Assembly (NCBI GenBank): GCA_020726505.1
Contig: JAHLEZ010000005.1
Location: forward strand, 3,162,001 to 3,226,000
DNA from: Leptodontidium sp. MPI-SDFR-AT-0119
Lineage: Eukaryota; Ascomycota; Leotiomycetes; Helotiales; Leptodontidiaceae
Direction: 5' to 3'
Length of the DNA stretch: 64,000 bases
This document shows, one piece after another, positions 24,100 through 38,176 of this stretch. The position numbers and the translations under genes are program-made. The first letter of the stretch is position 1. The number at the start of each line of letters is the position of its first letter. The notes beneath the pieces were generated by a model that searched no databases, had not been told where the DNA came from, and saw only the letters and a list, made by a program, of their open reading frames with translations.

Positions 24100-25620
24100 T
24101 AAGTCTTTGCCTTTACTAGAGCCTCTCTAATAAAAAGCCAAGGAATAATTATTAAATTACGAGCTAGTAAACGACAAGTTACTTTTCCAAAGACGCCTAA
24201 AAGTGCCCTTAAAGCCGCTAAAGCTTCGCACGACACTTATCCGTTATATATACTCCTAACTATTAATAATATACACAGGGATTAGGAAGATAAAGGCATT
24301 ACTAAGCCGTAAATACTATTAGAATAGCCTCTCTATAGACGTAACTCGATACGTAACGAATTACAGTTACTCCCGGCAAAAGGCTAAAAGAAATAAGACT
24401 CCTAATTTCTTACACCCCTTACTAATCCCCGCTCGGCCGTACTAATACCTCACGATAGATTTCACGAAGCTACTATTAAACAAGTACGGTTACAACTTCG
24501 CTATAATTATTATTAACCACTTATCTAAGAAACTAGTCTTAATACCTTATAATAATACAATTATAACGAAAGGCATAACTACTCTCTTCCTCGTCTATTA
24601 GACTCGACACTTCGGCATACTAGACTCTATTATCTCGGACCACGGACCTCAGTTCGTTTCCTCCTTTTAGAAAGAGTACTATTATATCCTCAGGACTAAA
24701 GTAAAGCTAATAATAGCGTATAACCTAAACGTCAACGGCTAAACAAAAGTAACGAACTAATATATTAAGTAGCGGCTTTGTCCCTTTTACTATTACTACT
24801 AAGACAATTAGAGTGACCTCTTACTAATTATAAACATCACTTAACTAATATTACTACACGAGTCCTTAAGCCGCCTGTCTCCTTTCTAACTACTTAACGG
24901 CACTAAGCTAAAGACTTCCTAGGACCTAGTTAACCTAGAGCCGCCGGCTATAGTAACAGAGAGACTTAACCGCGAGAAGGCTCTACAAGTAACCTTACAA
25001 ATAAAGGAGGTTATAAAAGTCGTATAATCGTCTTTAAAGGACTAACAAGAGAAAATAGAACGACTAGCAAATCGTGGACGACGCGCTGTTAATTAAGACG
25101 TTAGCGACTTAATATTAGTCGACACTCGGAACTAAAACGTTAACCGACCTTTAAGGAAGTTGTCCGACAAGTAGTACGGCCCTATTAAGGTAATCGCTAG
25201 GGAAGGAGAGAGCTAAAGAGTTGAGTTACTAGAGGACTAATTAATTCACCCCGTTTTCCACTCGCACTCGCTCCACAAGTACGTCAATAACCCCCTACCG
25301 AGACAAGCTAAAGCCACGCCGGCACTTATCCGACTACTGCCTAAGTAAGATAAGTAAGAAATTAAAGGTATCCTTAACTCTAAGGTTATACGAAACAAGT
25401 TATTCTATTATATTAAATAACTAAGCGCCGACAAAGACCTAAAATAATACCTATACTCAGATACTATAACGGCTCCACATATAATCAAACAGTTCTACCT
25501 CGAGCATCCTAACGCCAAGGGCCCCTCGAGAGCTCTCCCTAAGTGGCTAGAGGCTTATAACGCAAGTATCGACGACTATAACGACCTCGAGGACAACACG
25601 GTTATAACTACAACTGCGCG
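24100..25620 (+). pseudogene. Element B integrase with C-terminal chromodomain, remnant
   Basis: The integrase core shows the first Asp in YLTIDFTKLL, the second in IISDHGPQFVSS and the downstream GQTKVTNQ region, where the third catalytic Glu would lie. After the core, 25351-25560 reads IKGILNSKVIRNKLFYYIKQL, then APHIIKQFYLEHP and LPKWLEAY. This is the pattern of a chromodomain at the end of integrase, as in fungal chromoviruses, which target methylated-histone chromatin. Confidence 0.8.
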
Positions 25621-25635
25621 GACGCAGTTTTTTAA

Positions 25636-25645
25636 GGGGGGGGGG
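25636..25645 (+). other. Polypurine tract of element B
   Basis: An uninterrupted G run preceded by aa stands three bases before the 3' LTR, the expected site of plus-strand DNA priming. Confidence 0.7.
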
Positions 25646-25648
25646 TAA

Positions 25649-25948
25649 TATTACGACTTACAATACGCCTTACATTCTAACCGACATAGGCTCGTAGCAT
25701 CGCTGGCTATGCGACGGCGTTAAGCCTAATAGGGAAGACTTAGTAGCGAGCCTACGACATATAAATAAATGGCCCCCGACTACGCTAAGCCCCATTAGGA
25801 GGCTCCTTCATATATTTATACTCGAGCTCCCCCTTATAGAGAGCTCTCCTTTCCTCCTTGTCTTTTCTTCTCGATTCTGAACGTAGCCTTAAGTCCAAAT
25901 ACAAAGCTTGAGTCAACTCGCCGTATCAACCTTTAGCCAGCCGTAACA
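25649..25948 (+). repeat. 3' LTR of element B
   Basis: The 300-bp copy starts tattacgact and ends ccgtaaca. It is followed by target duplication gacat. Confidence 0.92.
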
Positions 25949-26849
25949 GACATCAATAACCTCATAGTCAAATTCGCTGAACTTAAGTCTAACTAAGACA
26001 TAACTAGTGAGTCTAAGCTCGACTCTGACTCCTCTAAAAATAAGTCTTTATTAAATAATAAAACCGAGACTAAATAGCTTTCAAAAAACTAAATAGTCTG
26101 TCTTGTCTTAGGACTAACGTTAAACTCACTATTAAACTAGAAGGCTCACTAGAGATACTACTAAGAGTTGAACTAGAATAACCCGTAGAATGTTTACTTA
26201 CACCTAGAGAGAATCGACACCTCTTAGAACACTTACTAAAGTCTTCTACTCTAAAATTCGACGTATTTAAAACCTCTAAGCTCTAAATACTCACAGTCTT
26301 TACTTACTATAAGGGGACTGCGTTTCTAGAGTCTCTTACATCTGAACCGATATCTAAGAGAGCTACACTTACATTTAAAGTACTATTAAAGCTACTCTAA
26401 AGTAACTCTAGATATTATTAAGTATCTAAGAAATTACCCTGCCGGAATTTCTTAATATCCTAAAGCTATAAGATCAAACCCGACTACCCTCCTGTATATC
26501 AGGCTACATCTATTGAGTAGCCATGCATCAATAATAATCAAGCCTAAACCTTTGTACTAACATTTCCCACAGAGCGCAGAATAACTAGACTACTTATTAA
26601 AGAGGTCTCAGATTAGTAACTAGAAGAATAGGTTATTAAGTCTATATTAACCTTTGGCCTAAGTATACCTCTAAACAGACTTAGAGAAGTCTAACAACTC
26701 CTATATATACCGCGAAGTTAACTCGATCAGCATAGAAGACATCTCGTACATAGACCTATAAACACAAGGCCAGAATCCTAGATATAACTAAGTCTATCGC
26801 TAATAACGGACCTAGAAGATACACACCTACTAAGTTAATATAGCTTAAC

Positions 26850-28250
26850 AAAACTATTAACGAAAGAATAGAGTGTGGAATGTTCGAGAACACTGTGCTT
26901 AAGAATGGCTGTTTATTTAATTAAAACTCTCACCCCTATCTTATAAATAAGGGATCGGAGTCTAAAGTAGTAAAAGAAGAGTATTATATAACCTTTAACT
27001 ACTCCAGAATCAAGGAGACCACCCCTGGCTATGTCATAGTCAGCATATCTAAGTGCTATAACTACCTCAGTAACTTAAACCATCAAATCTTTCTATAACT
27101 AGATCTAAAGTATATATATTAGTCTATTAACCTCCACCTAGATTTCAGATACTTCTACGCCTTTTCTACACTTAGCTATAGGCAGCTTCAACTAACTCGA
27201 ATGCCTCAAGGAGCTGGGAGTTCAGTATTTGGGATAAATGAGCTAATGAAGTTAGTTCTTAGACTTATACCTCGCTCTACGGCTATAGCTAAGTCTAGAG
27301 TTAATAATTCCGAGCCTTCGTTATTCTCACCGAGAGTTAACGGAGATTCTATTAAGATATAATCTTTAATGTTTTACATAGACGATATCTTTAGAGGCTT
27401 TAAAGACTTCAACTCAGCCTTTGAGTTCTTAAGAGATCACTTACTTCTAAGACTACTGTAGTCGAAATTAAAACTATCTTTCAAGAAGTGCGCGCTATTT
27501 ATACTAGAGGTCTTAGTACTTAAAACACGCCACATAGCTAAAAGAAAGACAAGTGTCAAGTTCGAGAGATCAGCAAGAATCAAAGTATAGCCAGTTCCGG
27601 GCAATACTTTTAAAGCTCAAAGCTTCCTAGGAGCGATCCAAATCACTCGACCATAAGTCAAGAACTTTGCGGAGATAGCTAGGCCTCTAAATCGGCTGAC
27701 TAGAGATGTACCCTAGAAATAAGAGACACTAGAGAAGCTATTATTTAAGCTACTCAAGAACTTCTGCTCTAGTGTAGTTAAGAGAAATGGCTACGACCCC
27801 ACTAATACAGTCAAAATGTACTCAAATACTAGTAGATACGCCGGCGGATACTATATAATACAGGAAAGGGATAAGGAGAAGAAGATAGTACCTATTCTCT
27901 TCGACAGCTTTACCTTCACAAAGACTTAACACAACTACGGCACGTACAAGAGGGAACTATTAACTATTATTAAGTTCTACCGCAAATATTATTATATATT
28001 CTATAACGAGAAAACTAGTACTATATTCATAAATCATCAACCGTTGACACACTTCCTTAGCTCAGTAGCTATTTAAGAAGGAATTTATATACAATAGGCT
28101 TTAGAGCTAAGGTTGTTAAATATTACTATCTCGTACATTTAGAGTAAGAGGAATAAAATTACTAATGCCTTGTCTCGCACTCTATTCTTAGGAGATAATT
28201 ACAATAAAGCCGATCTATCTAGGTTTAAAGACCTCTAGTCTAGGGCTTCT
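26850..28250 (+). pseudogene. Element A reverse transcriptase and RNase H remnant
   Basis: The plus frame gives LTRMPQGAGSSVFGINE at about 27195-27245 and FYIDDIFRGFKDFNSAFEF at 27373-27430, the two reverse-transcriptase hallmarks. RNase H follows (YSNTSRYAGGYYII, PILFDSFTFTKTQ, GTYKRELLTIIKFYRKYYY), and then the INHQPLTHFLSS segment. Catalytic Asp of the RNase H start appears as Asn. The long readable stretches make this the best-preserved part of A. Confidence 0.75.
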
Positions 28251-28699
28251 GAGACTATCTAGAAATAAAAAGATAAGGCCAATAAGTACGAGAAGCTTAT
28301 AGAGGAGCTATCTAAGGCCGTCTAACCCAATGATTCTACAATATCTAAGACGTTAAGAACTATACTCAGCCCCAAATTAGTGTGTAAGCTAGCAGGGCCT
28401 AAAGAAGAAAACTCCAAGTTTATAGTAGCTCTATGTATAACTAGAGGGAGATACCACAATATATTCCAACTTATATTACTATTCGCAGGAATCCCAAGTG
28501 TGACCGAAACCGCGCTAGAAGATTTAGTCTATCTAGTCTCCCTATTAGTGGAGGCTAAGCCAGTTAACGTTATTATAAAGAACGTAACAGAGGCATACTA
28601 CAAGAGTCCTTAGTACTCCTAAGTTGCGCAACTATTAATTAACAAGAAATACCTAGACGAAGTAAGTCAAGTATAATGCCGGAGCCTCTAAGGGAAAGC

Positions 28700-30029
28700 C
28701 TCTAAATATATATAAAAGTACAACACGCTCTAGTACAAATAGAGAGGCGTTTACAAGACATATTTAGTTACGGGACAAGTCGTAGACGCCTTGTACTCTA
28801 CCCACGACAAAGGAGGTCATTTCGCGATAACTATTACGCTTAGAAAGTTAAGACACGTGTACTAGCCTATTATAGTTAAGGACACGTCTCTCTATATCGT
28901 TAAGTGTTTACAATACTCTAAGCACGGGCCTACTTAAAGATCCTAGCCCTTGTCTAAGATCTTAGTGTCTACTCTAATAGAACTACTTAGTGCCGATTTC
29001 TGTAGACCTTTTTACGATCTCCCGGAGGAGTACTAGTATCTACTTATAGTCGTGGACTACTTCTCGAGGTTCATCTAGACGTACCCTTATCCCGGAGCGG
29101 ACTCTCTAAATGTTAATAAGTATTTAGACTCCTTATTCTTTACGGACAGAGTGCCAGTTAGCTTCTACGTTGACCCCAGCAGTCACTTCGGAGACATCGT
29201 GCGGAATTATATAAGAAAGAGGGGAGTGTTGTAATTAAACTCTCCTACTACATCCAAGAAGAGTACGGGGATAGTAGAGAAGGCTGTGGACATTGTCTAG
29301 TAAGCTATTACGAAGACTAGACCCTTATATATTGCCAAGCTATAGAAGGTTACTTTAGAGGTCAACTTAAGAGAGATTAGTTTCCTTGGCTATTCTCTAT
29401 TTCACATCTACTAGGGATACTAACTAAGATCATTAGTAGACCTAGCGTTCCTAGCTTATCATGTCTAAGCATTCAACCAAGACCTGACTTACTAAGGCTT
29501 CCTAAATAAACTTTAAGGTGTAGACTCTAATAAGAATGAGGAGTGGAGCGATACGGTATTAGAATACATTAGGGCTCACGAAGTTTTGCTAGAGAAGGTT
29601 TCTATTACATCTAACCTATAAAGATAAAAACGCAAAGAATACTATGACTTAAGATTCTAAAGAAGAATAAGGGGATTCTCACTTAGTTATATAGCTATAC
29701 TTTATAATCACACTATAGTAGGACAGAAGCTTCGGCTATCATGGAGAGGACTATTTATTGTGTCGGGAACTAAAAGAGAACATAGGAGGTCATATATATT
29801 GAGTCAAATTAATAGGAAGGCTATTCCACGACACTTCTATATCGACCAACTCAAGCCTTTCTATTTGCGAAATTTATATTTAGTAACTAGTTATAAGGAA
29901 CGGATCCTAGTATATCAGAATCTAAGGGCTAGCACTACTAGTCATTCATTGCCTTTAGAGCTTCGGAAGAAGAGAGAGATACAACTTTTACATCAACTAA
30001 CTATCTTAGGCATTTGGGGAGAGGAGTAA
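28700..30029 (+). pseudogene. Element A integrase remnant
   Basis: Readable parts include HDKGGHFAIT (zinc-binding N-terminus), LPEEYQYLLIVVDYFSRFI with the first catalytic Asp, VPVSFYVDPSSHFGD with the second, and TGIVEKAVDIVQQ with the Glu. The last 89 codons (29760-30029) remain open and read as the integrase C-terminal SH3-like part (RSYILSQINRKAIPRHFY). Several TAG/TAA stops lie between. Confidence 0.7.
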
Positions 30030-30258
30030 GGGAATTTGTAATAGAGAAGAGAGAAACTTATATTATTATTTGGGGTTATATTATCATAGGTGGGGAAAGG
30101 AGTATTACTTTATAGGAGTATCTAATAGATTAGAGTTAAGGAAGTAATATTACTTTTGAGATCGCTCAAGCTCAATATAGAGCTAGCCAAGGTTAGTATA
30201 TGTATTACTTTAGTTAGATTTGGAAGGTCTCGTGGGCGAGACGTGCTATGGGGGGACT

Positions 30259-30391
30259 TGTGGAGGGCTCTTACCTATCTAGGGGTAGTGGCGCACGGAC
30301 TAGGGCGTTGAGCCTTTATTCTTAGCTGTAGCCTCATCCTACCTAGAGAATACAACAACGCATTCACGGTTCCAGAATATTGAGTTTCTTT
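30259..30391 (+). repeat. 3' LTR of element A
   Basis: 133-bp partner of 7923-8055, followed by accag (30392-30396). Confidence 0.85.
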
Positions 30392-30416
30392 ACCAGGTGA
30401 CCAGACGAGACTATAG

Positions 30417-30923
30417 CTAAACAACACTAGATTCCTCATCCAGCAACGCTACTGCTCACACAGAAAGCGTCGCGCAATATTCATCACCGTCTTCCTAACC
30501 CTAGCGACCATAACCCTCATCTGGATGCTAATCTCCCTCCTGGACATCTATTCCAAGAAACGCCGGAACGAGAGGGCATCCGCATCCACATCCAATAGAC
30601 AACTCTACCAGCTCGAAGACCAGAATCTGTATATTCGGCAGAATGGCACCTTGGTGAGGTTGGCTCCTGCTTCATCCCCGGACGGAGGTGGGGGGTTTGG
30701 GAGGAGGTGGAGTTGGTGGGGGAGGAAGAGGAGGGGTACGGATGCTAGTGAGGAGATGAGGGTTGGGTCGGTGGTTTTGAGGGATGAGGCAGAAGGATAT
30801 GGGCATGAACTGATGAGGGTGGAGGTGAGGGGAGAATGGGGTGTACTTGGGCGGGAAGAGAGGAGACGTGATGGCACTTGGGAGTATGATAGGCGAGAAG
30901 CGGATATCACTGATAGGCAATAG
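30417..30923 (+). pseudogene. 3' exon of a membrane-protein gene cut by element A
   Basis: A frame is open from 30417, directly after a plausible acceptor (gactatag), to TAG at 30921. That gives 168 residues: a short polar start, a basic stretch (HRKRRAIF), one membrane span (ITVFLTLATITLIWMLISLL), then a basic, Arg/Glu-rich tail with a Gly and Trp-rich middle (GGGGFGRRWSWWGRKRRG). Composition is unlike the AT-rich transposon beside it. No ATG precedes the span in this frame; the first ATG (30525) lies inside it. The 5' exon should therefore be left of element A, 22 kb away, or is lost. No family was recognised. An intact gene with a very long intron cannot be excluded, though fungal splicing over 22 kb is unlikely. 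Confidence 0.45.
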
Positions 30924-31174
30924 TCATGGGAGGGGATGAATCAGAGAGGATTCTGAAATTTGGATTGGCATTTTGGAGAGTTTTTTGAGTTCTCGTGTAT
31001 TTCCCTGCAGAATACCAACAATTTTGGCTTCGTTATATCAGGCTCGCGTCACCTTGCTTCACTTTCTCCGTGCTAGTTCCCGTCTTGGTACCCACACCGC
31101 AACTACCGACCTCAGTCCAAATGCTGATGATATCAAATATTTAAATCTTTCAAATACTCGCATCCTCTCCTGCA

Positions 31175-31186
31175 AATATATATATT
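31175..31186 (+). promoter_or_regulatory. TATA-like element of the miniprotein gene
   Basis: The tract aatatatatatt stands about 64-75 nt before the ATG at 31250 and is followed by a C-rich stretch and an A/C-rich leader (acacaaaactcacacaaaa), typical of fungal 5' leaders. Confidence 0.4.
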
Positions 31187-31249
31187 CCTCACCGCCCCTC
31201 CAAAACCAAACAATAAAAGCAAAAACTACAACACAAAACTCACACAAAA

Positions 31250-31535
31250 ATGGAGTTCATAATTTGGACCGTGGAGGATTTTCTCTGGGCTTCCCCAAAG
31301 TGAGCTTTCCTCTTCCAAATATCGACGAGCGTTCGAGTAAAAATATAACTGATGAATATTCTCCAGGTTTCAAGCAATGATCCCTGCACTGCAAAGAGCG
31401 TCCATACAATCACTCGTCGTCATAGCCCACATTCTCAATTTCACTGGAGTTCTTGTGCTCCTGTGTCTTGCTACAATGTTTTGGTCTGTGTGCAGATTAG
31501 AATCGACTCGGAAGGTTAAGGTTAAGATACGTTAG
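31250..31535 (+). CDS. 72-residue single-pass membrane miniprotein
   Basis: Two exons, 31250-31299 and 31367-31535, join in frame at a Lys codon (phase 2) to give 72 residues. The 67-nt intron has a GTGAGC donor and a CCAG acceptor. The product starts MEFIIWTVEDFLWASP, continues KFQAMIPALQRASIQ, and has one long hydrophobic helix (SLVVIAHILNFTGVLVLLCL, then ATMFWSV). It ends with a short basic tail (CRLESTRKVKVKIR), which suggests a cytosolic C-terminus. An A-rich leader and a TATA-like tract precede the ATG. No family was recognised. It lies 330 bp from another single-span fragment at 30417, but they share no clear similarity. It was found by reading splice sites, since neither exon alone is a notable open frame. 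Confidence 0.55.
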
Positions 31536-32581
31536 GACTGAGTTTTGGGGGTATGTATGTATGCATACCCGATGATTGAAGGCGGCGGATTAATTTTTTG
31601 GTAGATGATGTGGTCACTGGTGTGGTGGAGGTGGTCGGAAGGAAAGACCAGGACTAGGCTAGATTGTCCATATTCCCAAGATTTCGACGACGATCTTGTA
31701 TCCTGGAGGTTGAAGATGTACAAGAGAGAAGCTCAGATGGCAGCAGAAAGTGTGGAGATAAACAGAGTTACAGAGTTACAGAGGAATATATTCTGAGGCT
31801 TTGAAGTGTGGGAATCATCGAGAAATTGAAACACTGAAGTCAATATCCCCACATCGCTGATGGCAGCGAGTGTCAGGAGTGACAGGTCGACGTAAAAGGT
31901 GCATAGAGCACCGGTGACTGGAAGTGCAGATGCATCGGCGTAGTCTCAAGCTATTTTCAAGGATCTTGTGGTGCCCAGAGATTGTCTTGTTGGCGATGTT
32001 ATATATAAGTATAGCAATGCATTGTGGAACTTGTGTTTCTGGCAATGACGTCTTTTGAATTAATTTTGAATATGAACCCTGTGGGGTTGGTAACCTTATT
32101 TGGGCAAATGGCAATGCAGTTGTAACTGTGATGGAATGAGTTGCCTCCAGTGGGTGTGGCTTCCGGTGCAATGCGCTTCTAGATTTCGGAAACTTAAAGG
32201 CGCAGTGCCACGTTATCAGATCAAAACATTTTCCTACCTTCTACAATGCTTTAAAATTATTCCCAGTCGATTGCGTTAACGGACACGCTGCATCATTGCT
32301 AAAGGGTTTCAGCTTCTCAAGTGATGATCGAGGGGTCACTTCCTCGCTTAACCTTTCCATAAACAAACTACAAAGCACCAAGTCGATCTCACAACAATGC
32401 TTTTCAAGCTATGGCAGTAGAGCGAGAGCTGATTCTAATTGTTCGAGTACCGTTGTTGGTATCGGTATTGAAATTCTTTTTCATCGAATCTAATGTATGT
32501 ACAAGAATAAAAGAACCCAACTAACATAATCATCTCCATCATTTCCATCACACATATCATTCAAGGGATCCAAAGTTGCGT
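31536..32581. other. Intergenic, no gene seen
   Basis: No open frame here shows a domain or consistent coding line. It should contain the 3' ends of the two converging genes (miniprotein and catalase-peroxidase). Confidence 0.5.
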
Positions 32582-35310
<2,729 letters not shown>

Positions 35311-38176
35311 GGCGAGAGCTTGGAAAACGTTTCTGAGTAAAGACAGTGGACGTCAATTTGGGACTAAATTGGTGTTCGTGGTAGTGATAAGAATTGTGAC
35401 ATCGCTGTGACCATGCCGAGTCTTTATACTTACTACTCCATCGGCAATGCGGAATATTCGGAATGCTAGCCAAGTAATCACTCCCTATGAAGTACAGATA
35501 TCAGGGCGATGCACTCTAGTGAGGTACAGGTTTCTCCCGCAATGGGAAATTGGATCAAGGGGGGGAATTGATGTGCAGTGATGCACTGCCGTTGTCATAC
35601 GATACCCCTCCCTGCTTCCCCAAAGATGAGACGAAAGGTGGGTCTCCATCGCGGGGATTAGAATTCCTTCTTGCCGACTATTTGTGTTTGAGTTCAACAT
35701 TAAGAAATCTCCACGATTCCTGTTGTGCCAGCAAGATTGGACGAGTAGCACTTGCGTGACTTGAACCTAACGTCTGGAAACACTCTAAGCGAGCCAATCT
35801 GCCCCTGCATTTTGTCTCGCTTAGCAAATACGGCCTTGCTGGGAGCGGAGAACGACCCCGTTAAGAAGCTCCAAGAATGCAGATCCTGAAATCATGCGAG
35901 ATGTGAGAAGCATGTGGAGTCTGATGGCTTAAATAAGAAAGTAACAATGCAAAGGTACACATGTGGCAGGAGCCAAGGCAATAGCCAAGGGCCTGGCTGT
36001 CTAACAATAGCTCGAATGCGCTCAGTGACTTCAGTGCTCTACGGTACAGTCGTTAACAATTTCAAACCCCTTTTAGAATTGGGATGCTCCTCAAGCAGTG
36101 CCGAGCTACACTACCGAGGCGCTCCGAAAAAACTTGGGATGCAACCGAATGCCCTTGCAGTAGCACAGCGCTTCGCACAGACAAAAATGTTTGCAGCCAA
36201 TCAGGAAGTTGTGTTTCCAACCAGAACCAGGAAAATAAACACCTCGCGAACCTACCAGGCTTGCGATATTTATAATCAAATGTTCGTACTTCGTATCAAG
36301 GGTGAAAAAAAATGTACATCTGTTATCTCTGCACTTTTCCACAGCCTTACTTGTTCGGGAAGTAAGCATTGTGAACTTGGAAGATAATTCGCTGTAGAAC
36401 CCTGGATTTGTAGAACTGTCTAGAAGCGGCACAGACAATGACTGTACATTATGTTCAACATGTACTTCGAAGTACCAAGTATGCTTAAACATCGGATCCA
36501 TTGTTTACTGCGCAATGCTGATCCTGGGTCTTTTTGGTGGGATCCGGAAACCCGACCGTTCTCAGTGTGTCCGGAGTCGGCATCCTTTCGGAGTTGACAG
36601 CGATGCCCTAGTTAAACTTACAGATTGAGTTTTGACGTCACTTAACTATCACAAAGTCTTATTAGATTTCTATCGGCAGTTGTGAAAAGATGAATTAAGA
36701 AGACGGTGGCTTTATACTTCCACTTTTTCAATCATTCTTGGTTCCCTCAATTCCAAGAACATAAGTTGCCAACCTGGGACTCAAAGTCAGCGGGGGAGTT
36801 TCTCCCTGAAAAAATCGGATATATTAGCTGCTCCTTTGGAAATTTCTGTAAATCATAATTTAGAAAGAAATACTTAAGTGAAGACAAACAAAAACCCATA
36901 CGTACTTCAGCGATGAATTAGAGCCGTAGGTCGAAAAACTGGGCAAACTTTAATCTGCGTTATTTGCTCCGCCCCACATTCCTCCCAGCTTCCCACATGG
37001 CACTATCAAAGTTGGGAATTACGTTATTCGATCTCTGGTACTTATCGCAAATTGCAAAAAGCGGGGGAGACATTGTTTAACTTTCTTTGATGGAGAGAGG
37101 AATGGGTGGCTTGAGGAAAACTAGTGGGGCGCCCAAGGTAGGTAGTTATGGTGGTACTCAAGCAACGCCCGCGTCGACAGTAGTATCACTGATCTTTGGA
37201 ATTAGTACCTTCTAAATATTGAGCGCATTTTATACCTATCTTTGTTCAAAGAAAACGCAAGAAGTATTGAACCGAGTCCGAGTCCGAGTGATTGCATGGT
37301 CTGGCCGTGTTTTAGCTGAACTTTCACTTTACCCTATGCTCGAAATGGCGAGCTTGCATGGCAGTGAAAAGAACCAACGGAAAACAGCCCAGAATTGTCA
37401 ATTTATAATAACTTAGTAAAAGATCTTAAAGTTTCCTACTCCGGTAGGATCTCGGTGTGCTGTCTTTGATAAATTGCAAGATAGTCGGGTATCTGATCAC
37501 GCATACGAAGGAGCCTCCAGCAGAGGGACATAGGGGCTAGATTTATCGGAGACCAAATGGCAATAGTGACAACGAAAGAAAAAAATTGAACTTCCAATGG
37601 TCGGTTTCTGTCAAGCATGAGAAATATACCACTGTCTCACGGGAACCAACATCTAGGGCTCACCATGCTCACTAGGCCACTTCAACGTAACAGATTGTGG
37701 GTGCAATGCTGCTCCCTTAAGTTAGGCCATATTTAATAATAGGTTCTAAAGATTTTGGTGCAGTTGCCGTGCAGCCCTTCAGTAGCCGCATCCTCTCGAT
37801 TGTTCGAGGCGACAGGATGGTTAATACGACTGTGAATTGGAATGTTGCTTAAACAAACTACAGGAAAAGGGGAAAGTAGAAAACAGGGCATCTATGAAGA
37901 TTATCTTGGATGGACTTATCCTCCTTTTTAGATATGACATAGAGATTTAGAACACTGCTGACATCTATCATAAGGCTGTCGATTCACCAGAGCAGTGCGT
38001 GCTGCGATTCCAGTCACCTGATCGCAATGTCGGTAGACTGATAGGCTGAATATATCAAGGCAGACTACACAACCTCGTCGCTGTCTTATCTATGTCAATA
38101 TTGATACAATTTTGACAGCCAACAAGGCTCATCTGAAGGGGCCATTTTAACCATCTCCAGTCTCTCAACAATCAAT
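35311..38176. other. Intergenic, no supportable gene
   Basis: Nearly 2.9 kb with only overlapping short open frames on both strands and no domain. The first ~150 bases must hold the catalase-peroxidase promoter. Composition is like the other single-copy DNA, not like the RIP-altered island. Confidence 0.45.

Larger units (their letters stand above)
11716..25948 (+). mobile_element. Nested LTR retrotransposon B (Gypsy chromovirus), itself interrupted
   Basis: Two 300-bp LTRs (11716-12015 and 25649-25948) are flanked by a perfect 5-bp target duplication, gacat, at 11711-11715 and 25949-25953. LTR ends form the short inverted repeat tgttacg/cgtaaca, with the outer bases partly converted. By my count about 23 positions differ between the LTRs and all are transitions. 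A polypurine tract (aa followed by eleven G) ends three bases before the 3' LTR. Inside on the plus strand are gag with a knuckle, reverse transcriptase, RNase H, integrase and a C-terminal chromodomain, the layout of chromoviruses. Element C splits its leader at 12254-19890, so B alone was about 6.6 kb. Confidence 0.92.
7923..30391 (+). mobile_element. Outer LTR retrotransposon A (Ty3/Gypsy), interrupted
   Basis: The element is bounded by 133-bp LTRs at 7923-8055 and 30259-30391, which differ at only three sites, all C/T. Flanks read actag (7918-7922) and accag (30392-30396), a 5-bp target duplication with one CpA-to-TpA change. The internal part holds, on the plus strand, gag with a zinc knuckle, retropepsin, reverse transcriptase, RNase H and integrase remnants. 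That order marks Ty3/Gypsy. A run of G (30250-30255) next to the 3' LTR is the likely polypurine tract. All frames are riddled with TAA/TAG, as expected from RIP. Element B sits inside at 11716-25948, so A itself was about 8.2 kb. The LTR starts with TG but does not end in CA, so the right boundary could shift by a base. Confidence 0.85.

Noticed and set aside
30605..30920. Pro/Ser-rich minus-strand frames
   Set aside because: They are shadows of the G-rich plus-strand exon encoding Gly/Arg/Trp residues.
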